Part shown: in pieces, positions 1-7,723 of the stretch | How positions within the stretch are numbered: the stretch's first letter is position 1 | Layout of the letters: the number at the start of each line of letters is the position of its first letter | Source: Microvirga arabica | Lineage (GTDB): Bacteria; Pseudomonadota; Alphaproteobacteria; Rhizobiales; Beijerinckiaceae | Length of the DNA: 38,268 nucleotides | Direction of reading: 5' to 3' | Assembly (NCBI RefSeq): GCF_016811235.1 | Contig: NZ_JAFBID010000062.1 | Location: 1 to 38,268 of the forward strand | The notes under the pieces: model-generated | Seen by the model: only the letters and a program-made list of their open reading frames with translations | Told to the model about the DNA's origin: nothing | The model's database searches: none | Translations under genes and position numbers: made by a program

Positions 1-431
1 GAGAGCTTGCGATAGCCCAGCGCGCGCACTTCCCGGCTCAGGGTCTGCTTGGAGATCGGCACGCGGTGCTCATCCCACAGCCACTGGATCAGATCGACCA
101 GTCGCCAGCGCACCACCCCATGCACGGCTGGAAAAGGCCCGCTTTCGATCATGGCGGCGAGGGCTGATCGATGGGCATCCGTGAGCCGGGAGGGCTGGCC
201 GGGCGGCTTGCAGTCGATGAGCCCGTCCGGTCCCTGAGCATTGAACTTGAGCACCCAGTCGCGCACGATCTGCAGCGTCACGCCGCCGATCCGCGCCGCC
301 GCGGTGCGCGAGGCGCCCTCATAGATCGCTGCCAGCGCCAGAAGCCGCCGCGCCTGGGGAGCGTTCCTGGTCTTGCGGGCCACGGCACCAAGCTGAGACG
401 CATCAAAGTCAGATCGGAGTGGGATTGCCAT
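1..431 (-). CDS. IS630-family transposase, N-terminal part (cut by window edge)
   Basis: The reading frame opens at the ATG complementary to 429-431 and runs off the left edge, giving about 143 residues. It starts MAIPLRSDFDASQ, followed by a helix-turn-helix region (TAAARIGGVTLQIVRDWV) and a second winged-helix-like segment (ISKQTLSREVRALGY). This is the usual N-terminal DNA-binding part of the IS630-family transposases common in rhizobia. The DDE catalytic domain would lie outside the window, so it cannot be judged whether the gene is intact. IS630 elements normally duplicate a TA dinucleotide on insertion; the outer end of this one should lie between 432 and about 530, but I cannot fix the terminal repeat. 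Confidence 0.85.
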   Translation of the reverse strand, partial: MAIPLRSDFDASQLGAVARKTRNAPQARRLLALAAIYEGASRTAAARIGGVTLQIVRDWVLKFNAQGPDGLIDCKPPGQPSRLTDAHRSALAAMIESGPFPAVHGVVRWRLVDLIQWLWDEHRVPISKQTLSREVRALGYRKL

Positions 432-645
432 GGCGAACCTCCCGGGTTCACCAAACTGAATCACACCCATCCCAGCTCGGGAAATCACGAAAGAGTCAGA
501 CCTTCAGGGACTTGGTATTAATCCGAAACAGGCAATGATTGCCATTGTTCCTATCCTGTGCCGCCAGCAAGCTTGGCCGCTTGCGGAACGCTGCCCGTCG
601 GATCACGTTGAACTTTCAAACGGTGTTCGTCAGGTGAGTTTAACC
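432..645. other. Non-coding stretch: probable IS630 end plus promoter region
   Basis: No convincing gene lies in these 214 bases. The left part is presumably the untranslated end of the IS630-type element. The right part carries the EcfG-type promoter of the acetyltransferase gene, listed separately. The short in-frame extension of the acetyltransferase upstream of 646 begins before that promoter, so it is unlikely to be translated. Confidence 0.5.
585..609 (+). promoter_or_regulatory. EcfG-type general-stress promoter (perfect match)
   Basis: GGAAC at 585-589, a 16-base spacer, then CGTT at 606-609. This matches the GGAAC-N16/17-CGTT consensus of the alphaproteobacterial general-stress sigma factor EcfG exactly. 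Transcription would start near 616, leaving about 30 bases before the start codon at 646. It predicts stress induction of the downstream acetyltransferase. Confidence 0.75.
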
Positions 646-921
646 ATGAGCAGCGACGTTCGGGACAATACGGACCGCCATCGGTTCGAACTGGAGCGGA
701 ACGGGCAGATTGCCTTCGCGACCTATGAACGGCGTGGGTCCGATCTCGTGATCCGTCACGTGGAGGCCGCCATTCCGCTGCGGGGCACGGGTGCCGCCGG
801 CGAACTCATGAAGGGTGTCGCCGAGATCGCCCGTTCCGAGGGGCGAAAGATTACGCCTCTGTGCGGCTACGCCTTCGCCTGGATTCGCCGCCACAAGGAA
901 TACAGCGATCTCCTGAACTGA
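646..921 (+). CDS. Small GNAT-like N-acetyltransferase (COG2388 / YidJ type)
   Basis: This 91-residue protein has the layout of the short COG2388 acetyltransferases: the acetyl-CoA loop reads LRGTGAAGELM (Arg/Gly-x-Gly), and it ends with the family's C-terminal pattern ITPLCGYAFAWIRRHKEY. The start at 646 is chosen because AGGTGAG (632-638) sits at good distance and because the EcfG-type promoter at 585-609 excludes the upstream alternative start at 535. Members of this family are among the smallest GNAT-fold proteins and their acceptor is generally unknown. The sequence is likely a stress-regulated, single-gene unit. Substrate cannot be inferred. Confidence 0.85.
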   Translation: MSSDVRDNTDRHRFELERNGQIAFATYERRGSDLVIRHVEAAIPLRGTGAAGELMKGVAEIARSEGRKITPLCGYAFAWIRRHKEYSDLLN

Positions 922-1024
922 GTGACTTGCCCCCCTCCGTTCGACGGGTGTGCCCATTCGCCGTACTGCGAACTGCGTCAAAATAAACTAAACAGCGGCT
1001 CCTCCAAAAAATTCAAACTGCGCT

Positions 1025-2812
1025 ATGGGGGCGCCGCCGGTGACAAACGTTCTCGAAAAAGCAAGGCAGCTCTTGGCGAAAAGAAGCGTGGCCATTTCGG
1101 CCGCCATCCTTGCCCTGGTGATTGCCGTCACCGTCTTCCTCGCTCCCCGTTATTGGGCTCAGCCGGTCGCCGAGATCACCTATTCCGAATTCACCCGAGA
1201 ACTGGCCCATAAGAAGGTCCAGAAAGTCCTGATCGAAAGCGGCGGCCTTTCCGTTTCCTTAAGCAATAGGAACGTCTTCGTCCGCATGCCGAACGGTCTC
1301 GTGAGCGCCGACTACATCGAGCGCATCACCGCCTCCGGGGCCGAGGTCGATTTCAGGAAACCTGGCTTCGATCCGGCCCATATGGCGAGCATCATCGTGC
1401 CAATCGTGCTGGTTCTGGCTGTCCTCGCCATGCTGGCCATCCAGACCGACTTCAAGCCGACCTCCCGCTGGCCCAAGGTGGTTCGCAGCATCCCCAACCG
1501 CTTCGACGACGTGGCGGGCCAGGAGGAGGCTAAGGCCGAACTGCAGGAGGTGATCTCCTTCTTGAAGGATTCGGAGGCCTTTACGAAGGTCGGTGCCCGC
1601 ATTCCCCGTGGTCTGTTGATGGTCGGACCTCCGGGAACCGGCAAGACCCTGATCGCCAAGGCCCTGGCCGGCGAGGCGGGCGTCTCCTTCATGGCAGTGT
1701 CGGGGAGCGATTTCTCGGCGCCGCTGATCGGCATCGCCAAGGGTCGCGTGTCCAAGCTCTTCGAACAGGCGCGCAAGAAGGCTCCCTGCCTGATCTTCAT
1801 CGACGAGATTGATGCTATCGGCCGCAAGCGTGGAGGCGGTGGGTCGGCTGCCGACCGAGAGTTCGAGGCCACCCTGAACCAGCTCCTGGTGGAGATGGAC
1901 GGGTTCAATACCACCGCTGGCGTAATCGTCATCGGTGCTACGAATCGCGTCGACGTGCTCGACCCAGCGCTCCTGCGCCCCGGTCGCTTCGACCGTCAGG
2001 TTCATATCGGGCTGCCTGACATCACCGGCCGCGAGGCAATCCTCAACGTTCATGCCCGCAACGTGAAGCTGGCCCATGGGGTCAGCCTCGCCTCCATCGC
2101 CAAGGGCACGCCCGGCTTCTCCGGCGCCGATCTTGGCAACCTCCTGAACGAGGCCGCCATATTTGCGGCGCGGGAAGGCGTCGCGGAGGTGACCCGCGAG
2201 CATCTGGAGGCCGCCCGCAACAAGATCATCATGGGGCTTGAGCGCCGTTCCCTCGTAATCACGGACGAGGAGCGCAGGCTTGTGGCGGTGCACGAGGCCG
2301 GCCACGCCCTCTGCGCGACCCTGCTGCCGGCCTCCGACCAAGTGCACAGCGCTACCATCATCCCCCATGGCCAGGCCCTCGGCCTCGTCATGCGCCTGCC
2401 GGAGCATGACCGCTTCTGCATCCCGGTGGAGAAGCTCGAGGCCGATCTCATCGTCGCCATGGGCGGCCGCGCGGCCGAGGAGGTCGTGTTCGGTCCGAAG
2501 AAGGTCACGACGGGCGCCGCAAGCGACATCGCTCACGCGACAAACATCGTCACCAAGATGGTGACCGAGTGGGGCATGAGCCCGGCCATCGGCATGGTCC
2601 GCGTCGCCCGCGCGGGCGACAATCTCCCACGCGAAGTTGAGCAGGAGATCCGGCGCATCATCGACGAGATGTACGAGGCCGCGAAGGCCTGCTTGGAGGA
2701 CAACCGTGATGCGCTCGATGCCCTGACGGAGGCGCTACTGGAGCACGAGACGATCGAGGGCGACGAGGTTCGCCGGATCGTTCACATGCAGCAGGCGAGG
2801 CTGGCGGCCTGA
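1025..2812 (+). CDS. ftsH: FtsH-like membrane AAA+ zinc metalloprotease (divergent paralogue)
   Basis: A 595-residue protein with two N-terminal membrane segments (about residues 22-41 and 121-140) around a periplasmic loop, as in FtsH. It has a Walker A GPPGTGKT (201-208), Walker B LIFIDEID (256-263), a second region of homology with arginine fingers R318 and R321, and the protease motif HEAGH (423-427); the third zinc ligand is the Asp of TTGAASD. FtsH degrades membrane and short-lived cytosolic proteins. Two things are unusual. The pore loop reads DFSAPLIGIAKGRV where canonical FtsH has a Phe-Val-Gly triplet, so the aromatic pore residue is Leu234. The protein is also shorter than housekeeping FtsH (about 640). 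It is probably an accessory copy. A GTG at 1040 with GGGG upstream is an alternative start. Confidence 0.9.
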   Translation: MGAPPVTNVLEKARQLLAKRSVAISAAILALVIAVTVFLAPRYWAQPVAEITYSEFTRELAHKKVQKVLIESGGLSVSLSNRNVFVRMPNGLVSADYIERITASGAEVDFRKPGFDPAHMASIIVPIVLVLAVLAMLAIQTDFKPTSRWPKVVRSIPNRFDDVAGQEEAKAELQEVISFLKDSEAFTKVGARIPRGLLMVGPPGTGKTLIAKALAGEAGVSFMAVSGSDFSAPLIGIAKGRVSKLFEQARKKAPCLIFIDEIDAIGRKRGGGGSAADREFEATLNQLLVEMDGFNTTAGVIVIGATNRVDVLDPALLRPGRFDRQVHIGLPDITGREAILNVHARNVKLAHGVSLASIAKGTPGFSGADLGNLLNEAAIFAAREGVAEVTREHLEAARNKIIMGLERRSLVITDEERRLVAVHEAGHALCATLLPASDQVHSATIIPHGQALGLVMRLPEHDRFCIPVEKLEADLIVAMGGRAAEEVVFGPKKVTTGAASDIAHATNIVTKMVTEWGMSPAIGMVRVARAGDNLPREVEQEIRRIIDEMYEAAKACLEDNRDALDALTEALLEHETIEGDEVRRIVHMQQARLAA

Positions 2813-2831
2813 ACAGGGTAGAGGCTATCAC

Positions 2832-2957
2832 ATGAAACAAGTCGTCCGCGCCGCTCTCGTCGTCTGCCTCGGCCTCCTGGCCACGGCCTGCGATAAATGC
2901 GGCAACTGGAGCATCAACGCTCCGCAGCTCTGCCACGAGACCAAGCCGCAAGGCTGA
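2832..2957 (+). CDS. Very small putative lipoprotein (41 aa)
   Basis: This short reading frame follows ftsH by 19 bases, with an AGAGG ribosome site just before it. The product starts MKQVVRAALVVCLGLLATAC, a signal peptide with a lipobox-like end (Cys20 would be lipidated), followed by only 21 residues containing two further cysteines (DKCGNW and QLCHE). The lipobox is imperfect: Ala rather than Leu at position -3. It is likely co-transcribed with the protease. Entericidin-sized lipoproteins of this sort are common in rhizobia. Function is unknown. Confidence 0.6.
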   Translation: MKQVVRAALVVCLGLLATACDKCGNWSINAPQLCHETKPQG

Positions 2958-2978
2958 CCCTCGATAGAGCGATTGCGT

Positions 2979-3833
2979 TTATCGCGCCCGCAGCTCTCCC
3001 TCGCCCCAACTGTCGTGGGTAGCGGCCAATCCGAGCTGCTCTTCGAGCAGAGCGGTATAGAGTTCCGGCCGCGCCACATAGGGGAAGTGCCCGCCCCATT
3101 CGAAGCGGTAGGCCACCGATGGATTCAGGCGGGTCCGCACGGCCTCGCGCATGGGCGGCGGAATGAGCGGGTCGTCGGCACTTTCGATTGTTGCAATCCG
3201 CTCCCGCGGCAAGCCGAGGGGCGGCAATTCCGGTCCGTGCTTGAGGGCGTTCAGCCGTGCGCGCAGTTCCGGCTCCGAGATCCGCCCTCCGACTTCTGCC
3301 ATCAGCAGGTCGACCAGTTCCGTCTGCTCCGGATGAGCATCCCGCCAGGCGCCGAGGCCGCGACCGAACCCGGCACGCAGTTCCTCGATGGGGGCATGGT
3401 TGAGGTCGGACGAGTAGGGCGGCCGTTCCGCGATCCCTGCAACCACGTGCAGGGTATTGGCTGCAATGAGCCGCTCGACAATGTGCGGATACGCTGCGGC
3501 AAAATACTGGGCCAGGTATCCTCCGAGGGAGGAGCCAAGCACTGCGACATGCTTGAGCCCGAGTCGGCTGCACAGTTCCGCCAGATCGTCCGCCCATTCG
3601 GCGATGCCGCCGCTTCCGGGGTAGGTGACGGCAACGATGCGGGCGCGGCCCTCCAGAGCGTCGATCTGCTGCCACAAGATGTCGCCGCGGCCCAACGTGC
3701 CTGGAATGAGCAGCAGCGCCGGGCCGCTCCGGCCTGCCTCGACATATCCCCATTCGCGGCCACCAAGGACAATCCGCTGCTCAGGGTGGCGAGCCGCGAA
3801 ACGGTCTCGGGCAGCGATGAGGCTGTTGGGCAT
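2979..3833 (-). CDS. Alpha/beta hydrolase, maspardin-like
   Basis: A 284-residue alpha/beta-hydrolase. The oxyanion region is LLIPGTLGRGD, the nucleophile elbow GSSLGG supplies the Ser, and an Asp in ESADDPLIP and the His in WGGHFPY complete a plausible triad. The LLxxPGTLGRGDILWQQ and GSSLGGYLAQYFA stretches resemble the SPG21/maspardin branch rather than typical esterases. A GAGG ribosome site lies upstream of the ATG. The gene lies 111 bases downstream of the lacI-type gene on the same strand, so it may be read from it, but its role in the neighbouring sugar pathway is not evident. Substrate unknown. Confidence 0.85.
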   Translation of the reverse strand: MPNSLIAARDRFAARHPEQRIVLGGREWGYVEAGRSGPALLLIPGTLGRGDILWQQIDALEGRARIVAVTYPGSGGIAEWADDLAELCSRLGLKHVAVLGSSLGGYLAQYFAAAYPHIVERLIAANTLHVVAGIAERPPYSSDLNHAPIEELRAGFGRGLGAWRDAHPEQTELVDLLMAEVGGRISEPELRARLNALKHGPELPPLGLPRERIATIESADDPLIPPPMREAVRTRLNPSVAYRFEWGGHFPYVARPELYTALLEEQLGLAATHDSWGEGELRAR

Positions 3834-3944
3834 GCGACGGATCCTCTACGAGACTGCTTTGGGCCTCCGTAGGCTGCCGCAGACGGCGCCCGAATGCCAG
3901 AGCCGGAGCACAGGATCAGCAACGTTGCACGGCACCGGGTCCGC

Positions 3945-5003
3945 TCAGGTGCTTCGCCGCTCGATGAGAACATGGCCGGTGTCGATGACACGAGAGGCGC
4001 CTGCAGGGCGTCCGCCATCGATTCCCGTCAGAATCAGACGTGCGACTTCCTTCCCGATCAGATCGCCGGAGGGGCGGATCGTCGTCAGCGACGGAATGCA
4101 CGAGGCGCTGAAATCGAGATCCCCGAAGCCCACCACGGCGATTTTGTCCGGTACGGCAATGCCCTGGCGCTGGCACTCGAAGAGCGCGCCCAGGGCGACG
4201 AGGTCGTTCGAGCAGGCGATGCCGTCGAGGTTTGGAACCTGCTGCATGGCGCGGTTCAACAGGAGCGAACCGGCCTCGACCGTGGCAGCGCCTGGATGAT
4301 TGATGATCGCACAGGAAGCGGTGCCCGCCGTCCGTCCGATTTCCTCGGCGAAGCCGCTCGCGCGCTTGGCCGCGCGATGATCTTCCTGCATGCGGGCGCC
4401 AAGGAAGGCGACGCGGCGGCGCCCCTTTGACAGGAGATGCCGGGCTGCCGATGCGCCCACCTGCGGGTGTGAAAAACCGACAGCCATGTCGATGGGTTCT
4501 CCGCCGATTTCCCACATCTCGACCACGGGTACACCGCTCGCGCGCAGAAGCTTGCGGGTTTCAGGGCTGTGGGACAGGCCGGTCAGGACCACGGCGGCCG
4601 GAGCCCAGGCAAGGGCGGTGCGCACCAGCGCCTCCTCCTGATCCTCCCCATACTCGCTGTGGCCGAGGATCACCTGCAGGCCTTCCGCCGCCAGCTCGGA
4701 TTGCAGGGTCGACACGGTCTCGGCAAAGAAGGCGTTGCGGATCGATGGCACGATGATGCTGACAACCTTCGAGGATGCGGCCGCAAGCCCCCCTGCCACC
4801 AGATTGGGAACATAGCCCAATGTCGAGATGGCTCGGGCAATCTCCTGGCCTGCCGCAGGAGACACGGCGGCAGGTTTGCGAAGATAGAGGGATACCGTGG
4901 AAGGGGAGACCTGGGCGAGCTTGGCGACATCCATCATGGTTACGCGCTGCATCTTGCGTCGCTTCCGAGGAGTGCGGTTCTGCAAGCGGCTGCCAGCGTC
5001 CAT
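3945..5003 (-). CDS. LacI-family transcriptional repressor of the sulfoquinovose operon
   Basis: This 352-residue protein has a LacI/GntR-like helix-turn-helix (MMDVAKLAQVSPSTVSLYL, about residues 23-41) with the hinge helix up to LGYVPN, then a periplasmic-binding-protein-like effector domain (SIIVPSIRNAFFAE..., IACSNDLVALGAL, VVGFGDLDFSA). The start at 5003 is preferred: AAGGAAGG lies 3 bases upstream on the minus strand, whereas the more upstream ATG at 5039 sits at the predicted transcription start with no ribosome site. It is divergent from the 11-gene operon, whose promoter carries a CG-centred palindrome typical of LacI-family operators. By analogy with other sulfoglycolytic clusters the inducer may be sulfoquinovose or a glycoside of it; this is inference. 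Confidence 0.9.
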   Translation of the reverse strand: MDAGSRLQNRTPRKRRKMQRVTMMDVAKLAQVSPSTVSLYLRKPAAVSPAAGQEIARAISTLGYVPNLVAGGLAAASSKVVSIIVPSIRNAFFAETVSTLQSELAAEGLQVILGHSEYGEDQEEALVRTALAWAPAAVVLTGLSHSPETRKLLRASGVPVVEMWEIGGEPIDMAVGFSHPQVGASAARHLLSKGRRRVAFLGARMQEDHRAAKRASGFAEEIGRTAGTASCAIINHPGAATVEAGSLLLNRAMQQVPNLDGIACSNDLVALGALFECQRQGIAVPDKIAVVGFGDLDFSASCIPSLTTIRPSGDLIGKEVARLILTGIDGGRPAGASRVIDTGHVLIERRST

Positions 5004-5045
5004 CAGCCTTCCTTTTCGTAGCGCTGCGACGGAATTCATTCCACC

Positions 5046-5074
5046 AGTATAGCGCCGCTGGCAGAATTCTCCAA
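5046..5074 (-). promoter_or_regulatory. Sigma-70-like promoter of the lacI-type gene
   Basis: Read on the minus strand: TTGGAG (complement of 5069-5074), 17 bases, TATACT (complement of 5046-5051). Start of transcription would be near 5040, giving a leader of about 37 bases to the start at 5003. A TAGCGC half-site shared with the main operator lies at 5050-5055, overlapping this -10 box, so autoregulation is possible. Confidence 0.55.
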
Positions 5075-5139
5075 GAAAATAGAGTTTATCAACGCGATGC
5101 TATTGTCTCTTGGGGCATCTAATCCCTCCCGGAGACAGC

Positions 5140-5168
5140 TTGCGCGGAGTTCATCGTAGCGCTATGAT
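5140..5168 (+). promoter_or_regulatory. Sigma-70-like promoter of the 11-gene operon
   Basis: TTGCGC at 5140-5145, a 17-base spacer, and TATGAT at 5163-5168, close to the sigma-70 pattern. The transcript would start near 5175, leaving an 84-base leader before the first gene at 5259. The leader includes an 11-base palindrome, GTGCGTCGCAC (5231-5241), of unknown role. Confidence 0.6.
5153..5168. promoter_or_regulatory. Putative LacI-family operator over the -10 box
   Basis: ATCGTAGCGCTATGAT is a 16-base palindrome with one mismatched pair, centred on the CG dinucleotide that LacI-family hinge helices contact. It ends exactly at the -10 box of the operon promoter, the position expected for a repressor that blocks RNA polymerase. 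Confidence 0.6.
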
Positions 5169-5258
5169 ACGAAAAATGAGCCAAAACCTGGGATTCGTCG
5201 CAGGGGCATATGCGCAGGCGTGCCGAGTGAGTGCGTCGCACAGCAACAGGGAGGGAGC

Positions 5259-6335
5259 ATGTCGTCCGTCAGCTTCCGGAAGCTTGAGAAAAGTTACGGT
5301 GCCCTGCGAATCGTCAAAGGCATCGATCTGGAGATAGCCGACCGCGAGTTCGTGGTGCTGGTGGGTCCCTCCGGATGCGGCAAGTCGACGACCTTGCGCA
5401 TGCTTGCAGGCCTCGAGAGCATCAGCGGCGGCGAGATCCGCATCGGCGAGCGGGTGGTGAACAAGCTTCCGCCCCGCGAGCGCGACATCGCCATGGTGTT
5501 CCAGGATTATGCGCTTTATCCGCACAAGACCGTTTATGAGAACATGGCCTTCAGCCTGAAGGTGCGCGGGATTCCATCGGCCGAGATCAAGCCGCGCATC
5601 GCTCAGGCGGCCGAGATGCTCGGCATCACCCAGCTTCTCGACCGGAAGCCGAGCCAACTCTCCGGCGGTCAGCGCCAGCGCGTCGCCATGGGCCGCGCCA
5701 TCGTACGCCGTCCCCAGGTGTTTCTGTTCGACGAGCCGCTCTCCAACCTCGATGCCAAGCTGCGCGGTCAGGTTCGCACCGAGATCAAGCGCCTCCATCA
5801 GGCCATCGGCACCACCATCATCTACGTGACGCACGATCAGGTGGAGGCGATGACGCTTGCCGACCGCATCGTGATCTTGAAGGGTGGCGAGATCGAGCAG
5901 GTCGGGACGCCGGACGAGGTCTACAACGCGCCGGCCAGCGTTTTCGTCGGCGGCTTCATCGGCTCTCCGGCCATGAACTTCGCGAAGGGCACGATCCGAG
6001 GCGGGCAGGTGATGTTTGAGGGTGGGGCCAGTCTTCCGCTCCAGAACAACTCCGCCGGAAAAGCCGTTAGTCTCGATGGGCGCGATGTGGTCGTGGGCAT
6101 CCGGCCGGAGCACTTCGTGCCGACCGGCGAGGGCCATGCCCTATCGGGCCGTGTGCAGGTCGTCGAGCCGCTGGGTTCCGACACGCTCATCCACTTCGCC
6201 CTCGGCTCGTCCACCCTGACGGCCCGCGTCGCGCCGGAGATGCGGCCAAGCCCTGGTGAGACCCTCGCCATCGGTGTCGATCCCTCGCGGATCCATCTTT
6301 TCGATGCGGCAACGGAACAGGCCATCGCCCAGTAA
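5259..6335 (+). CDS. ABC sugar importer, ATP-binding subunit (MalK/UgpC type)
   Basis: A 358-residue ATPase. It has a Walker A GPSGCGKST (36-44), Q-loop Gln82, signature LSGGQ (134-138), Walker B VFLFDE (154-159) and H-loop His192, then a C-terminal TOBE/OB domain as in MalK, UgpC and MsmK. The start at 5259 follows the strong site GGGAGGGA. It is the first gene of the operon and should energise the importer made by the next three genes. Given the downstream pathway, the cargo is most likely sulfoquinovose or a sulfoquinovosyl glyceride; from this subunit alone it could be any di- or oligosaccharide. Confidence 0.93.
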   Translation: MSSVSFRKLEKSYGALRIVKGIDLEIADREFVVLVGPSGCGKSTTLRMLAGLESISGGEIRIGERVVNKLPPRERDIAMVFQDYALYPHKTVYENMAFSLKVRGIPSAEIKPRIAQAAEMLGITQLLDRKPSQLSGGQRQRVAMGRAIVRRPQVFLFDEPLSNLDAKLRGQVRTEIKRLHQAIGTTIIYVTHDQVEAMTLADRIVILKGGEIEQVGTPDEVYNAPASVFVGGFIGSPAMNFAKGTIRGGQVMFEGGASLPLQNNSAGKAVSLDGRDVVVGIRPEHFVPTGEGHALSGRVQVVEPLGSDTLIHFALGSSTLTARVAPEMRPSPGETLAIGVDPSRIHLFDAATEQAIAQ

Positions 6336-6397
6336 GCGCCGGCCAAGAAGAAATGCCGGCAGGGAACTGGCATTGTCACACTTCCACGGAGGAAACG

Positions 6398-7657
6398 ATG
6401 ACTTCGAACAAGACCATGACACTGATTCTGGCAGGTGCGGCCATGACCCTGTCCGCATCCGTCGCGACCGCGCAAACCAACCTGCGGGTTTTCGTCTCGA
6501 GCCAGCATCGCCCGGACGTGTGGCGCAAGGCGTTCGACATGTACGAGGCCAAGAACCCGAACGTGAAGGTGACGATCGAGACCGGCGGCAACACCTCCGA
6601 GCAGCAGGCTCAGTACCTGAACACCGTCATGACCGCGAAGGACTCGTCCCTCGACGTAATGATCCTCGACGTGATCCGCCCGGCCCAGTACGCCGCCGCC
6701 GGCTGGACCGTGCCCTTCAATGACACCCTCGGCAGCGATGCCGCCAACTACATGAAGCGCTATCTCCCGGCTTATGCCGAGGCCAATACGGTCGACGGCA
6801 AGGTCGTCGCGTTGCCGGCCTTCGCCGACGCCATGTTCCTCTACTACCGCAAGGACCTGCTCGAGAAGCACGGCATCCAGCCGCCGCAGACCTGGGACGA
6901 ACTCGCCGCCGCCGCCAAGAAGGTGACCGAGGCTGAGAAGGATCCGAACCTCCAGGGTCTTTCCTTCCAGGGCAAGGCGATTGAGGGCGCGGTCTGCACC
7001 TTCCTCCTGCCGTACTGGAGCATGGGCAAGCAACTCGTGTCCGATGGCAAGCTCTCCTTCGACAAGGACGCTGCCGTGAAGTCGCTGAAGCTGTGGAAGG
7101 ACTTCGTCGACCAAGGCGTCGCCAAGAAGAACATTGCTGAAGTGGCGACTGACGATACCCGCAAGGAGTTCCAGGCTGGCAACGTGCTCTTTGCCGTGAA
7201 CTGGTCCTATGCCTGGGGTCAGTTCCAGGGCGCTGAGTCTGCCGTGAGGGACAAGGTCGGCGTCGTGAAATTGCCGGCGGTGCAGGGCGGCCAGCCGGCC
7301 TCCTGCCTCGGCGGCTGGGAATGGGGCGTGTCCGCCTATTCCAACAACAAGACCGAGGCGCAGAAATTCGTACAATACCTGTCGAGCCCCGAGACCTCGG
7401 AGTTCATGGCGATCAATGCCGCGCTGCTCCCGCAGTTCCCGGAGGTCTACACCGACGCAGACGTGACCAAGGCCGTGCCCTGGTTTGCCAACGCCCGCCC
7501 TGTCGTCGAGACCGCCAAGGCACGTCCGGTAACGCCGCGCTACAATGAGGTGAGCGAGATCATCCGCACCACCGTCAACGGCGTTCTGGCAGGCCAGTCG
7601 ACCCCTGAGGAAGGCGCCACCCAGATGGAAGGCCGCCTGCGCCGCGTGCTGCGCTAA
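6398..7657 (+). CDS. ABC importer, extracellular solute-binding protein (family 1)
   Basis: A 419-residue periplasmic binding protein of the sugar-binding SBP_bac_1 type. It has a signal peptide (MTSNKTMTLILAGAAMTLSA, likely cleaved after the Ala-x-Ala near residue 25) and the family hallmark FADAMFLYYRKDLLEKHGI. GGAGGAAACG precedes the ATG at 6398. It binds the sugar and delivers it to the permeases. Its place in the operon points to sulfoquinovose, sulfoquinovosylglycerol or a similar sulfosugar; no residue visible here proves that. A strong hairpin directly after the gene probably allows extra production of this subunit. Confidence 0.92.
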   Translation: MTSNKTMTLILAGAAMTLSASVATAQTNLRVFVSSQHRPDVWRKAFDMYEAKNPNVKVTIETGGNTSEQQAQYLNTVMTAKDSSLDVMILDVIRPAQYAAAGWTVPFNDTLGSDAANYMKRYLPAYAEANTVDGKVVALPAFADAMFLYYRKDLLEKHGIQPPQTWDELAAAAKKVTEAEKDPNLQGLSFQGKAIEGAVCTFLLPYWSMGKQLVSDGKLSFDKDAAVKSLKLWKDFVDQGVAKKNIAEVATDDTRKEFQAGNVLFAVNWSYAWGQFQGAESAVRDKVGVVKLPAVQGGQPASCLGGWEWGVSAYSNNKTEAQKFVQYLSSPETSEFMAINAALLPQFPEVYTDADVTKAVPWFANARPVVETAKARPVTPRYNEVSEIIRTTVNGVLAGQSTPEEGATQMEGRLRRVLR

Positions 7658-7665
7658 GACCCATC

Positions 7666-7691
7666 TGACGGACGCCTACGGGCGTCCGTCA
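7666..7691 (+). promoter_or_regulatory. Intercistronic hairpin after the binding-protein gene
   Basis: TGACGGACGCC (7666-7676), a TACG loop, and GGCGTCCGTCA (7681-7691) form a perfect 11-bp stem. There is no T-run, so it is better seen as an mRNA-stabilising or partly terminating element than as a full terminator. Such hairpins after binding-protein genes (as in malE-malF) raise the ratio of binding protein to permease. Confidence 0.65.
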
Positions 7692-7723
7692 CCCCCACGT
7701 TGCAACCGGGCAGGATGATGACC

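Noticed and set aside
1259..2536. 425-codon open frame on the minus strand inside ftsH
   Set aside because: It lies antisense to a gene with intact catalytic motifs; such frames arise from GC-rich codon use. No ribosome site or recognisable domain.
6338..6360. GCCGGC inverted repeat after the ABC ATPase gene as a terminator
   Set aside because: Only six base pairs with an 11-base loop and no T-run, inside an operon that must be read through.
5921..7375. 484-codon open frame on the minus strand across the ABC ATPase and binding-protein genes
   Set aside because: It spans two real genes on the other strand and has no protein-like domains.
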